A stretch of DNA of 64,000 nt from UBA7985 sp002690455 (GTDB lineage Bacteria; Pseudomonadota; Alphaproteobacteria; UBA7985): assembly GCA_965662775.1 (NCBI GenBank), contig CBFIIW010000016.1, positions 7,641-71,640 on the forward strand, given 5' to 3'. Both the position numbers and the translations under genes were made by a program. Position 1 is the first letter of the stretch. Each line of letters begins with the position of its first letter. The notes below the pieces were generated by a model that was given only the letters and a program-made list of their open reading frames with translations, was not told the DNA's origin and did no database searches. Positions 1 to 7,873 of this stretch are shown piece by piece.

Positions 1-53
1 AGGCGGTCACTGGCGGGCTGCAGCTGCCGCCCGGCATGAAAATGCCCTTCTAG
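1..53 (+). CDS. ybaB: YbaB/EbfC nucleoid-associated protein, 3' end only
   Basis: Only the last 16 codons are in the window, ending in TAG at 51-53. The peptide reads AVTGGLQLPPGMKMPF, which matches the conserved C-terminus of the small DNA-binding protein YbaB/EbfC (usually about 107 residues). The gene sits 2 bp before recR, and the dnaX-ybaB-recR order is widespread in bacteria, which supports the call. The rest of the gene lies outside the window. Confidence 0.8.
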   Translation, partial: AVTGGLQLPPGMKMPF

Positions 54-55
54 GC

Positions 56-661
56 GTGATCCTCAATGACCTTGAGCCGCTGCTGCGCCTGCTCGGGCGT
101 CTGCCCGGGGTTGGCCCACGGTCCGCGCGTCGGCTGGCGCTGGAGCTAATCCAGAACAAAGAAGCGCTGATGCGGCCGCTGGCCCAGTCGCTGCTGGATA
201 CGGCTGATGCGGTGCGCGAATGCGGCACCTGCGGTAACCTCGACACCGAGGACCCGTGCCGGATCTGTCTGTCGCCCACGCGGCTGAGCGAGGACGGCGA
301 GGTGGTGCTCTGCGTGGTGGAAACCGTCAGCGACCTGTGGGCGCTGGAGCGCTCGGGCAGCTTCAAGGGCCGTTATCATGTACTCGGCGGTACGCTGTCC
401 GCTTTGGATGGCCGTGGGCCGGACCAGCTGCGGGTCGGCAGCCTGCTCGAACGGGTGCGTCGGGGCGAAGCGCGCGAGGTCATCCTTGCGCTGTCAGCGA
501 CGGTCGACGGCCAGACAACGGTGCACTACCTCGCGGAACGGCTGCAGGAACTGGGCGCTGAAGTGAGCGCCGTCGCGCAGGGTGTGCCGGTGGGCGGTTC
601 GCTGGAATACCTCGATGACGGCACCTTGCTCGCCGCCATGAAGGCCCGCCGCTCGGTCTGA
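56..661 (+). CDS. recR: Recombination mediator protein RecR
   Basis: This 201-residue protein has the normal RecR length. It acts with RecF and RecO to load RecA at single-strand gaps. The N-terminal helix-hairpin-helix is visible as LPGVGPRSARR (about residues 16-26). A four-cysteine zinc finger follows (C56, C59, C68, C71), then a Toprim domain beginning near residue 80 (VVETVSDLWALE) and a C-terminal segment containing GVPVGGSLEYLDDGTL, typical of the family. The start is a GTG at 56, two bases after the ybaB stop, so the two genes are probably co-transcribed and translationally coupled. No in-frame ATG near the 5' end would preserve the helix-hairpin-helix. Confidence 0.97.
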   Translation: MILNDLEPLLRLLGRLPGVGPRSARRLALELIQNKEALMRPLAQSLLDTADAVRECGTCGNLDTEDPCRICLSPTRLSEDGEVVLCVVETVSDLWALERSGSFKGRYHVLGGTLSALDGRGPDQLRVGSLLERVRRGEAREVILALSATVDGQTTVHYLAERLQELGAEVSAVAQGVPVGGSLEYLDDGTLLAAMKARRSV

Positions 662-667
662 ACGGCG

Positions 668-1138
668 TCAGGCGTCTTCTGGCTTGACCAGCACCACAGT
701 AGCGCCGTCGACATCGGCGATTTTGCCGTAACTCCCAACCTTGAAGCTCTCGTCAGACCGGGCTCGCCAGACCGTGTCGCCGACCCGGACCGATCCAGAG
801 GCACCGGCGCGGATCGCCCGGTGAACCTCCACTACCTGCCCGACCATGGACGCACCACGGTCGTTAAGGTCACTGTCTTCGCTGCCGCTCAGAAAGCGTT
901 TCCAGACATTGCGGCCAAGGATCAGCCCCACCAGTGATGACAGACCGAACAGCAGCAGGTTGACCCACGGCAGATCACCGGGGATCAGCCAGGCCAGCAG
1001 AGCCGTCAGCAGGGCACCGGCGCCGAACCACAGCATCATGGTCCCCGGCGCAAGCATTTCGATCACCAGCAGCACACAGCCGATGGCCAGCCAGAACCAC
1101 GGGGCCGCCAGCAGGTCAGTCACAAGCGATAGTTCCAC
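668..1138 (-). CDS. NfeD-like membrane protein
   Basis: This 156-residue protein carries two to three hydrophobic segments in its first 80 residues (around 12-30, 35-52 and 58-76), then a soluble beta-rich C-terminal domain from about residue 95 (ASMVGQVVEV ... GSVRVGDTVWRARSD). That is the OB-fold layout of the NfeD family. It starts 5 bp after the stop of the stomatin-like gene upstream. NfeD and stomatin/paraslipin proteins are commonly encoded as pairs and are thought to act together in membrane microdomain organisation or protein quality control. This is the short NfeD form, without the N-terminal serine-protease domain. The exact function is unknown. Confidence 0.9.
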   Translation of the reverse strand: MELSLVTDLLAAPWFWLAIGCVLLVIEMLAPGTMMLWFGAGALLTALLAWLIPGDLPWVNLLLFGLSSLVGLILGRNVWKRFLSGSEDSDLNDRGASMVGQVVEVHRAIRAGASGSVRVGDTVWRARSDESFKVGSYGKIADVDGATVVLVKPEDA

Positions 1139-1143
1139 GGCCC

Positions 1144-2091
1144 TTACTTCTCCTGCTGTTGCTCGAGCGCGGCCTTGGCCAGCTCGGTCACACCGCCGAT
1201 GGCACCGATGACGTTGGAGGCTTCCAGCGGCATGAACACCAGTTTGTTGTTGCTCGATGTCGCCATTTCCTTCAGCGCGGTGATGTAGTTATTGGCGACG
1301 AAGTAGTTCACCGCCTGCAGATCACCGTCGGAGATGGCCTTGGACACCATTTCGGTGGCGCGGGCTTCAGCTTCGGCCTCACGCTCACGGGCTTCGGCGT
1401 CGCGGAAGGCGGCTTCACGCCGACCCTCGGCCTCGAGGATCAGCGACTGCTTTTCGCCCTCGGATTTGAGAATTTCAGCCGCCCGGAAGCCCTCGGCCTC
1501 GAGGATGTTGGCGCGCTTCTCGCGCTCAGCCTTCATCTGGCGGGCCATAGCGTCGACGAGATCGCGCGGGGGGGTGATGTCCTTGATCTCCACGCGGGTG
1601 ATCTTGACGCCCCATGGGTCAGAAGCGTCGTCGATGACGCGCATCAAGCTCTCGTTTATCTTGTCTCGGTTGGACAGGATTTCATCGAGATCCATGGAGC
1701 CGACCACGGTTCTGATGTTGGTCATGGTCAGGTTGACCACGGCGCGGGTCAGGTTGCGCACCTGATAGGATGCGCGCGGGGTGTCAACGACCTGATAGAA
1801 GACCACGCCATCGACCGTCACCATGGCGTTGTCTTTGGAAATCACTTCCTGGCTGGGGATGTCCAGAACCTGCTCCATGACGTTCATCTTGACCCCAATG
1901 CGGTCGAAAAACGGCACGATGATGTGCAGGCCGGGGTCGAGCAGGCGGGTGAACTTTCCGAAGCGTTCGACCGTCCATTCGTTCCCCTGTGGGATCGACT
2001 TGACGGCGCCGGTGACGATGAAGATCGCCACCAGGAACACAGCGACGATGGTGATCGAGCTGAAGTTCATGAAAAAACCAAAGATTTCCAA
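1144..2091 (-). CDS. SPFH/Band 7 stomatin-like protein (paraslipin type)
   Basis: An N-terminal hydrophobic anchor (about residues 8-28) is followed by a Band 7/SPFH domain opening with IPQGNEWTVERFGKF and containing the typical LLDPGLHIIVPFFDRI and the strand IPSQEVISKDNAMVTVDG. A long charged helix rich in Ala, Glu and Arg follows (about residues 190-250), the oligomerising coiled coil. The start is probably TTG at 2091: an AGGAG at 2099-2103 lies 7 bases upstream, while the first in-frame ATG (2070) has no such site. Such proteins form ring-like membrane oligomers and pair with NfeD, which is the next gene. It is co-transcribed with that gene. Confidence 0.9.
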   Translation of the reverse strand: MEIFGFFMNFSSITIVAVFLVAIFIVTGAVKSIPQGNEWTVERFGKFTRLLDPGLHIIVPFFDRIGVKMNVMEQVLDIPSQEVISKDNAMVTVDGVVFYQVVDTPRASYQVRNLTRAVVNLTMTNIRTVVGSMDLDEILSNRDKINESLMRVIDDASDPWGVKITRVEIKDITPPRDLVDAMARQMKAEREKRANILEAEGFRAAEILKSEGEKQSLILEAEGRREAAFRDAEAREREAEAEARATEMVSKAISDGDLQAVNYFVANNYITALKEMATSSNNKLVFMPLEASNVIGAIGGVTELAKAALEQQQEK

Positions 2092-2098
2092 TGTCTTA

Positions 2099-2103
2099 CT
2101 CCT
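2099..2103 (-). promoter_or_regulatory. Shine-Dalgarno that decides the stomatin gene start
   Basis: On the minus strand AGGAG stands 7 bases before a TTG codon at 2091. This favours TTG over the first in-frame ATG at 2070 as start of the stomatin-like gene and adds seven N-terminal residues. Confidence 0.6.
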
Positions 2104-2299
2104 CAGGGGAATTGAGGGCACAGCCTATGCCAGCCCACGCATGCTTTAAAGGTTATATGCTGACGCAGAGCGGCCTTTGCAAGGTATGTCGTCGGTAGCA
2201 GGCAGGCTACCACGCTGCGGCCCTGCGCGCTTGTCAGCAGCCGGTCAGGGGGATACCTAAAAGCTACGACCCTTTATTCTGCCGCAAAAAGTCTCGCCC

Positions 2300-2839
2300 A
2301 TGACAGTTCTGGATATCCTGATCGCGCCGCACCCGACGCTCAAAGCCAAGGCCAAGCCGGTCGATACGATCGACGACGACCTGCGCCGGCTGCTCGATGA
2401 CATGCTGGAAACCATGTATGACGCACCCGGGATCGGACTAGCTGCCAATCAGATCGGAGCCTTGCACCGTGTGTTGGTCATGGATTGCGGCTCACGCGAT
2501 GAAGACGAAGTGCCGCGGCCGATGAAGATCGTCAACCCACAGATAACCGGTATTTCCGAGGAAATGAGCAGCTACGAAGAAGGCTGCCTCAGCATCCCAG
2601 AGCAATACGCTGACGTCGAGCGACCCGCGGTGGTTCAAGTAGCCTATCAGGACGAGACTGGCGCGCGGCACGAACGCATTTTCACTGGGCTGGAGGCGAC
2701 CTGTATCCAGCACGAGATCGATCACCTCAACGGCATTTTGTTCGTTGACCATCTCAGCAACCTCAAGCGCAACATGCTGATGAAAAAACTGCGCAAGCTG
2801 GTCAAGGAGCGTGAGGAAGACGCGGCTAAAGATGGTTGA
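2300..2839 (+). CDS. def: Peptide deformylase
   Basis: This 179-residue enzyme removes the N-formyl group from nascent proteins. All three signature motifs are present: GIGLAANQIG (residues 44-53), EEGCLSIP with metal ligand C96, and QHEIDH with ligands H138 and H142 and catalytic E139. The length and the MTVLDILIAPHPTLK opening are standard for alphaproteobacterial Def. It heads a cluster with an unknown gene, fmt and truA. Fmt adds the formyl group that Def removes, so the pairing makes biochemical sense. Confidence 0.97.
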   Translation: MTVLDILIAPHPTLKAKAKPVDTIDDDLRRLLDDMLETMYDAPGIGLAANQIGALHRVLVMDCGSRDEDEVPRPMKIVNPQITGISEEMSSYEEGCLSIPEQYADVERPAVVQVAYQDETGARHERIFTGLEATCIQHEIDHLNGILFVDHLSNLKRNMLMKKLRKLVKEREEDAAKDG

Positions 2840-3320
2840 AGGGCCTGACCTGACCGGCGTGGGCGTGTCGTTGGACGCCCATTGGGCCATCGGCGCGTTG
2901 GAGGTGACGGACGCCTTCGGTCGTGTGGTGCCAATCACCCTTCGTTACAACACCGGTTTTCTCGATGCGGCCGTACGGGCCAGCGTTACCGACCGGGTGA
3001 CTTTCTTCTGGCGTTTTGAAAATGACCCGCTTTTGGGTGCAGGCGGCCCGGACCAAGAAATGGAAGCCAGCCTTGCCTATATGGAGGCTGCTATCACAGG
3101 GGCGATTCCCAGTGACGGCGGTTCTCTGGTCTCGGTTCGTCTGGGCAATGGCATGATCGAATATGCCGTCGCCTTTTTCTCTGAAGCCGCCCACGAGAGC
3201 TTCGCCGAGGCCTTTGAGCCGCCCGAAGCCTTCTTTAACAAATTTGCCGCGCAGCAGTTTACCCATGGCCACGAGTTCTGGCCCGAGTACCTGCCGCCGG
3301 GCTTTGAAACCAAGGGCTGA
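2832..3320 (+). CDS. Uncharacterised protein between def and fmt
   Basis: This is a 162-residue soluble, acidic protein with no signal peptide or membrane segment. Its ATG at 2832 overlaps the def stop by 8 bases, and its own stop lies 3 bases before fmt, so it is inside a tightly coupled operon. I do not recognise a family. Visible traits are a mixed alpha/beta composition, a segment YNTGFLDAAVRASVTDRVTF near the middle of the first half, and an aromatic C-terminus (HGHEFWPEYLPPGFETKG). No obvious catalytic motif is seen. The reading frame is uninterrupted and the codon usage resembles that of its neighbours, so it is likely a real gene. A start a few codons upstream, within def, cannot be ruled out. 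Confidence 0.75.
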   Translation: MVEGPDLTGVGVSLDAHWAIGALEVTDAFGRVVPITLRYNTGFLDAAVRASVTDRVTFFWRFENDPLLGAGGPDQEMEASLAYMEAAITGAIPSDGGSLVSVRLGNGMIEYAVAFFSEAAHESFAEAFEPPEAFFNKFAAQQFTHGHEFWPEYLPPGFETKG

Positions 3321-3323
3321 GCC

Positions 3324-4250
3324 GTGCGTGTGGTGTTCATGGGCACACCGGCCTTTGCGGTCGAAGCGCTGCGGTCGCTGATCGAGGTGCGTCACGACGT
3401 GGTCTGCGTTTACACTCAGCCGCCCCGCCCGGCACGACGCGGCCAGAAAGAGCAGCCCTCCCCGGTGCAGGCCTTCGCCGAGGCTGCAGGAATCCCAGTA
3501 CGGACGCCTTTGAACTTCCGCGAGCAAGCCGACCGGGACGCCTTTGCCTCGCTGCAGGCCGACGTTGCAGTCGTGGTGGCCTATGGCCTGATTCTGCCCC
3601 AAACGGTGCTGGACGCACCCCGGCGCGGCTGTCTGAACATTCACGCCAGCCTGCTGCCGCGCTGGCGGGGGGCAGCGCCGATCCATCGAGCGATCGAGGC
3701 CGGAGATAGCGAAACCGGGGTTGGTATCATGCAGATGGAAGCCGGGCTGGATACGGGTCCGGTGCTGCTGGAAGACCGACTTAGCATCAGCCCGACCGAG
3801 ACCACAGGCGCGCTGCATGACCGGCTGGCGGCCCTAGGCGGACGTTTGATTGTTCAGGCGTTGGAACGGCTTGGAAGCCTGCAACCGACATCGCAGGCTG
3901 AGACCGGCCAGAGCTATGCTGCCAAGATTGACAAGGCCGAGACCCGCATTCGCTGGGACGTTCCGGCGGACGTTGTGCGTCAGCGGATCAACGCCTTTTC
4001 GCCCTTTCCGGGCGCCTGGTTCGAGCGAGAGGGTGAGCGGGTCAAGGTGCTGCGTGCCGACGTGGGCTTGGTCAAGGCTGCCCCTGATACGGTTCCGGGT
4101 ACGGTGCTGGACGGTGTGGGTCTGCAGATTGTCTGTGGCGATGGGCAGGCCGTTTCGCTGCTGGAGTTGCAGCGCGCAGGCAAAACCCCCGCGAGCGCGG
4201 ATGTCGTCTTGCGCGGTAACCCTATCCCTCCCGGAACGAGGCTCGATTGA
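3324..4250 (+). CDS. fmt: Methionyl-tRNA formyltransferase
   Basis: At 308 residues this has the usual Fmt length. It transfers a formyl group from 10-formyl-tetrahydrofolate to the initiator Met-tRNA. The N-terminal formyltransferase Rossmann fold begins MRVVFMGTPAFAV. The catalytic set N105, H107 and D143 is in place, with the SLLPRWRG loop at 109-116. The C-terminal OB-like domain follows from about residue 205 (KIDKAETRIRW, INAFSPFPGAW). The start is a GTG, 3 bp after the preceding stop, and its stop overlaps the truA start as TGATG. Confidence 0.97.
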   Translation: MRVVFMGTPAFAVEALRSLIEVRHDVVCVYTQPPRPARRGQKEQPSPVQAFAEAAGIPVRTPLNFREQADRDAFASLQADVAVVVAYGLILPQTVLDAPRRGCLNIHASLLPRWRGAAPIHRAIEAGDSETGVGIMQMEAGLDTGPVLLEDRLSISPTETTGALHDRLAALGGRLIVQALERLGSLQPTSQAETGQSYAAKIDKAETRIRWDVPADVVRQRINAFSPFPGAWFEREGERVKVLRADVGLVKAAPDTVPGTVLDGVGLQIVCGDGQAVSLLELQRAGKTPASADVVLRGNPIPPGTRLD

Positions 4251-5020
4251 TGCCCCGGTTCGCAATCCGACTGGAATACGACGGCACGCCCTACATGGGC
4301 TGGCAGTTTCAGCAGCATGGCCCTTCGGTACAAGGTGCGATCATCGACGCCTTCCGCGAATTTACGGGAGAGACCCTGACCATCCATGCAAGTGGACGCA
4401 CTGATGCGGGCGTGCACGCTTTAGGACAGGTTATCCACGTTGATGTCGATGGAGACCGCTTTGATGCTAACCGGATCCGAGAGGCCCTGAACGGCTGCCT
4501 CCGCCCGCATCCCATCGCGGCGCTGGACGTGATCGAAGTCGAAGCGGACTTTCATGCCCGCTTTGCCTGCACCGGCCGTGCCTATCGCTACATCATCGTA
4601 AATCGCCGCCCCGGGTTGGCGCTGGAGCGAAACCGCGCTTGGCTGGTTCGCTCTCCACTGAATACCGAGGCCATGGACCAAGCCGCTCAGGCGCTTGTCG
4701 GCCACCACGATTTTACCTCGTTCCGCGCGATCATCTGCCAGGCAAAAACGCCGATAAAGACACTGGATCAGCTGCGCGTCTGGCGCACGGGGGAGCAGGT
4801 GATTGTCGAGACCGCTGCCCGGTCTTTCCTGCATAATCAGGTGCGGAATATGGTCGGCACACTGGTTGAGGTAGGCGCGGGCCGCAAGCCGGTGGACTGG
4901 GTCGCTGAAGTACTGGAGGCTCGCGATCGGCAGGCTGGCGGTCCCAAGGCCCCTGCCTGTGGGCTCTACTTCGTGCGAGCGAATTATCCGGCGAAGTACC
5001 GCTGGACCAGCGACGCATAG
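4250..5020 (+). CDS. truA: tRNA pseudouridine(38-40) synthase TruA
   Basis: This is a 256-residue pseudouridine synthase for the anticodon stem-loop. The catalytic aspartate is D52 in the GRTDAGVHALGQ motif. The opening RLEYDGTPYMGWQ and the later SFLHNQVRNMVGTLVEVG segment are family hallmarks. ATG at 4250 overlaps the fmt stop, and an upstream in-frame TTG (4247) is less likely. The last 37 bases overlap the 3' end of dapE on the opposite strand, so the two genes converge with shared coding DNA. Confidence 0.96.
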   Translation: MPRFAIRLEYDGTPYMGWQFQQHGPSVQGAIIDAFREFTGETLTIHASGRTDAGVHALGQVIHVDVDGDRFDANRIREALNGCLRPHPIAALDVIEVEADFHARFACTGRAYRYIIVNRRPGLALERNRAWLVRSPLNTEAMDQAAQALVGHHDFTSFRAIICQAKTPIKTLDQLRVWRTGEQVIVETAARSFLHNQVRNMVGTLVEVGAGRKPVDWVAEVLEARDRQAGGPKAPACGLYFVRANYPAKYRWTSDA

Positions 5021-6150
5021 ATCGCAGTCAGGTCATCGATATCCTTTAGGGCGACACGCTCGTCGATCTTGTGCATGGTCTGTCCGACCAGCCCAAACTC
5101 GGCGACGGGGCAGATATCTTTGATGAAACGCGCATCCGAAGTGCCGCCTGCCGTTGAAAGAGTGGGCCGGCGTCCAGTATGCGACTCAACCACGTCTGCA
5201 ATCAGTGCGCCAAAGGCTTCAGGCGGGTAAATGAAGCTCTCCCCAGACACGCGATATCGGACGGAGACATGCTGGCGCTGCGGGGCAACGAGGTCGTTGA
5301 TCCAGCGCTGTAAGCTGTCACTGCTGTGGCTGTCATTGAAGCGAATGTTGACCGTCGCGGTAGCCTTCGCGGGAATGAGATTATCGGCGGGGTTCCCGAC
5401 ATCGAAACTCACAACCTGAGCCGACGAGGCCTGAAAATGAGCGGTGCCGGCGTCCAGCGGCTCGGCGGTCAGCGCACTGAGCACGGCTAGGAGCGGGTGA
5501 ACCGGATTATCGGCGAGGTGGGGGTATGCGACGTGGCCCTGCGTGCCCGTGCTTTCAAAATAAGCGGTGATCGAGCCGCGGCGGCCAATTTTAATGGCGT
5601 CACCCAGTGTTTCAGGATTGGTCGGCTCGCCGACGATACAAACGTCCGGGCGTTCGCCAGCATCCTGCATCCAGTCGAGTAGCGCGCGGGTGCCGTCAGT
5701 GGCAGGGCCTTCTTCATCACCCGTGATGATTAGAGAGATAGCATCGCCTTCTGCCAGCGTTCCGAGTACCGCTTCGACCGCCCCCATGAAGCAGGCCACG
5801 CCAGATTTCATATCGACCGCGCCGCGACCATAAAGCTGCCCGTCGACGATGTTCGCCCCGAAGGGCGGATGGCGCCACGCGGCTTCATCTCCCGGCGGCA
5901 CAACGTCCGTGTGACCCGCGAAGGCAAAGTGACGGCCGTTCGATGCCCCACGCGGGCCGAATTTAACGAACAGGTTTGGCACCCCATTGCGGTCGACTCG
6001 TTCTGCACAGCCACCAAGCCCTTCGGCCCACTGCGCGATGTAGGTCAGCGCGCCCCCTTCCGTTGGGGTAACGGAGGGGCAGCGAATCAGGGCCTGCGCG
6101 TGCTGGACCGACGCAGACACTGCGGTCGAAGGTTTAACGTTTGCAGCCAT
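4984..6150 (-). CDS. dapE: Succinyl-diaminopimelate desuccinylase
   Basis: This M20-family zinc peptidase of 388 residues hydrolyses N-succinyl-LL-diaminopimelate in lysine and peptidoglycan precursor synthesis. Metal-site residues are visible as AGHTDVVPPG (H80, D82), GRGAVDMK (bridging D113) and TGDEEGPA (catalytic E146, ligand E147), with GGTSDARFI and a C-terminal HKIDE carrying the last histidine ligand. It lies 8 bp after dapD, the preceding enzyme of the same pathway, so the two form one operon. Its stop codon lies inside the truA coding region. Confidence 0.97.
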   Translation of the reverse strand: MAANVKPSTAVSASVQHAQALIRCPSVTPTEGGALTYIAQWAEGLGGCAERVDRNGVPNLFVKFGPRGASNGRHFAFAGHTDVVPPGDEAAWRHPPFGANIVDGQLYGRGAVDMKSGVACFMGAVEAVLGTLAEGDAISLIITGDEEGPATDGTRALLDWMQDAGERPDVCIVGEPTNPETLGDAIKIGRRGSITAYFESTGTQGHVAYPHLADNPVHPLLAVLSALTAEPLDAGTAHFQASSAQVVSFDVGNPADNLIPAKATATVNIRFNDSHSSDSLQRWINDLVAPQRQHVSVRYRVSGESFIYPPEAFGALIADVVESHTGRRPTLSTAGGTSDARFIKDICPVAEFGLVGQTMHKIDERVALKDIDDLTAIYASLVQRYFAG

Positions 6151-6158
6151 GGCTCGGG

Positions 6159-6992
6159 TTAGTCCCGCAGCAGTTCGTTGATGCTGGTCTTCGATCGTGT
6201 GCGCTCGTCCACGCGTTTAACGATTACAGCGCAGTAGAGCGAAGGGCCGTCACTGGACTTGGGCGGCATAGTCCCTGAGACCACGACGGAATAAGCCGGG
6301 ACTCGTCCCATATGGATTTCACCGGTGGCGCGGTCGACAATCTTAGTCGAGGCGCCGAGGTACACGCCCATGGACAGCACGGAGCCTTCTTCGACCACCA
6401 CACCCTCAGCGACTTCCGCTCGCGCGCCGATGAAGCAGTTGTCTTCGATGATAACCGGGCCGGCTTGCAGCGGTTCAAGAACACCACCGATCCCGGCGCC
6501 GCCAGAGATATGGCAGTTCTTGCCAATCTGCGCGCAAGAGCCGACCGTCGCCCAGGTGTCGATCATGGTGCTTTCATCAACGTAGGCACCGAGATTGACG
6601 AAGGACGGCATCAGCACGACACCCTTGGCAATATGGGCCGAGTGGCGCACGACCGAACCGGGAACCGCGCGGAAGCCTGCTTCGCGGAAGCGCTCTGCCC
6701 CCCAGCCGTCAGTCTTTAGCCGAACTTTGTCCCAGCCCGGCGCACCTGCACAAGCGCCGTCCATCACTGCCATGTCATTGAGACGGAAGCCCAGAAGAAC
6801 GGCCTTCTTGGCCCACTGATTCACCTGCCACTGACCTAAGCCCTCACGCTCGGCGACACGCAAGCTGCCATTATCGAGGGCTTCGAGCGTCGCATTAACG
6901 GCGTCGCGGATTTCGCCCTGGGTATCGACGCCGACGTTATCGCGGTCGTCGAAGGCGGCTTCGATCAGGCTTTCAAGGCGGGCGAGGTTCAT
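6159..6992 (-). CDS. dapD: 2,3,4,5-tetrahydropyridine-2,6-dicarboxylate N-succinyltransferase
   Basis: This is a 277-residue left-handed beta-helix acyltransferase of the succinylase branch of lysine/diaminopimelate synthesis. The helical N-terminal domain (LESLIEAAFDDRDNV) is followed from about residue 110 by hexapeptide repeats, including VVLMPSFVNLGAYVDE, the TWATVGSCAQIGKN block, HISGGAGIGGVLEP and ARAEVAEGVVVEEGS. It lies immediately upstream of dapE and 52 bp downstream of a HAD phosphatase on the same strand. Confidence 0.97.
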   Translation of the reverse strand: MNLARLESLIEAAFDDRDNVGVDTQGEIRDAVNATLEALDNGSLRVAEREGLGQWQVNQWAKKAVLLGFRLNDMAVMDGACAGAPGWDKVRLKTDGWGAERFREAGFRAVPGSVVRHSAHIAKGVVLMPSFVNLGAYVDESTMIDTWATVGSCAQIGKNCHISGGAGIGGVLEPLQAGPVIIEDNCFIGARAEVAEGVVVEEGSVLSMGVYLGASTKIVDRATGEIHMGRVPAYSVVVSGTMPPKSSDGPSLYCAVIVKRVDERTRSKTSINELLRD

Positions 6993-7044
6993 GGCAAGCT
7001 CCTTCTTGTGGCGATTTCCGCGCTGATGCGCAGGCTGCTGAGGG

Positions 7045-7719
7045 TCATAGGGTGTTCAGCACCGTTTCGGTCAGAAAATCCGACAGGTCCACTACCGAAT
7101 GGTCAATGAAGCCATCTCCATCCTCCAGACCCATTTTCCCCCAGTCCGTATCCGAGAGGACATGGACGGTCTTCATGCCAACATCTTTCGCCGTTCGCAG
7201 GTTGCGTGGGCTGTCTTCGAAGAAAATCGACCGGTGCGGGTCGACACCATGGACCTCAAAGAAGATCTCGAAGGCGACAGGGCGCGGCTTGGGTTTGAAG
7301 TCGATGGTGCGAATATCAGCGATCGCCTCGAAGCTGCCTGGTGGGAAGCCGAGTTGGTCAAGGCAGGCAAGAGCGTGCTCGCGGAAACCGTTGGTAAAGA
7401 CCAGCACCCGGCCGGGCAGCCGGGCAATGGCATCGACCAGCGCCGGATTGCGCGGGATACGGCTATAGTCGACTTGCATGAGGAATCGGGCATAAGCATC
7501 GACCTCAATCCCGTGTTCGGCGACCAGTCCAGATAGCGTTGTGCCGTATTCCAGAAACAGCCGCCTCTGCTCCAGCTTGGCTTCAGCCAGCGGCAGATCA
7601 AAGGCCTCTGCGACATAGAGGCCCATGCGCTCGGCCACCTGTGGGAAGAAGTTGGAACTGGCCGGATAGAGGGTGTCGTCGAGGTCAAAGACCCAAGTAT
7701 CGATTTTGGAAAAGGACAT
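7045..7719 (-). CDS. HAD-family hydrolase, pyrimidine 5'-nucleotidase type
   Basis: This 224-residue protein starts MSFSKIDTWVFDLDDTLYPAS, with the nucleophile motif DLDDT at the N-terminus. Motif II is LVFTNG, and the later KPRPVAFEIFFE and IFFEDSPRNL segments supply the motif III lysine and motif IV acidic pair. The N-terminal pattern FDLDDTLYP and the overall length match the HAD IA variant-3 pyrimidine 5'-nucleotidase group (SDT1/PPM1-like). ATG at 7719 is chosen because family similarity begins there; a 24-codon upstream extension looks spurious. It is probably co-transcribed with dapD and dapE. The substrate cannot be read from sequence. Confidence 0.88.
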   Translation of the reverse strand: MSFSKIDTWVFDLDDTLYPASSNFFPQVAERMGLYVAEAFDLPLAEAKLEQRRLFLEYGTTLSGLVAEHGIEVDAYARFLMQVDYSRIPRNPALVDAIARLPGRVLVFTNGFREHALACLDQLGFPPGSFEAIADIRTIDFKPKPRPVAFEIFFEVHGVDPHRSIFFEDSPRNLRTAKDVGMKTVHVLSDTDWGKMGLEDGDGFIDHSVVDLSDFLTETVLNTL

Positions 7720-7873
7720 GTTGTCCGCCTTGTCGCGCTGTTGCACCGGGACTCTACGGCGCTGATCGGAATTGCCAAGGCCGGTCAGCATTATTTTTGA
7801 ATCCGTAAAGCGAGAATTTTTGTCGCCGGATTCAGGTAAATGCTTTAGATTATGCGACTATCGTTCGCGGGAG

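Noticed and set aside
1159..2115. A 318-codon open frame on the plus strand opposite the stomatin-like gene
   Set aside because: It is a high-GC antisense shadow: the minus strand encodes a clear Band 7 protein with ribosome site, while this frame shows no family motif.
2826..3818. A 330-codon minus-strand frame over the unknown gene and fmt
   Set aside because: The plus strand encodes Fmt with all catalytic residues; the reverse frame has no features.
7772..7873. A 34-codon upstream extension of the hybrid kinase
   Set aside because: It runs through the divergent promoter gap and has no membrane or signal character; the ATG at 7874 directly precedes the first transmembrane helix.
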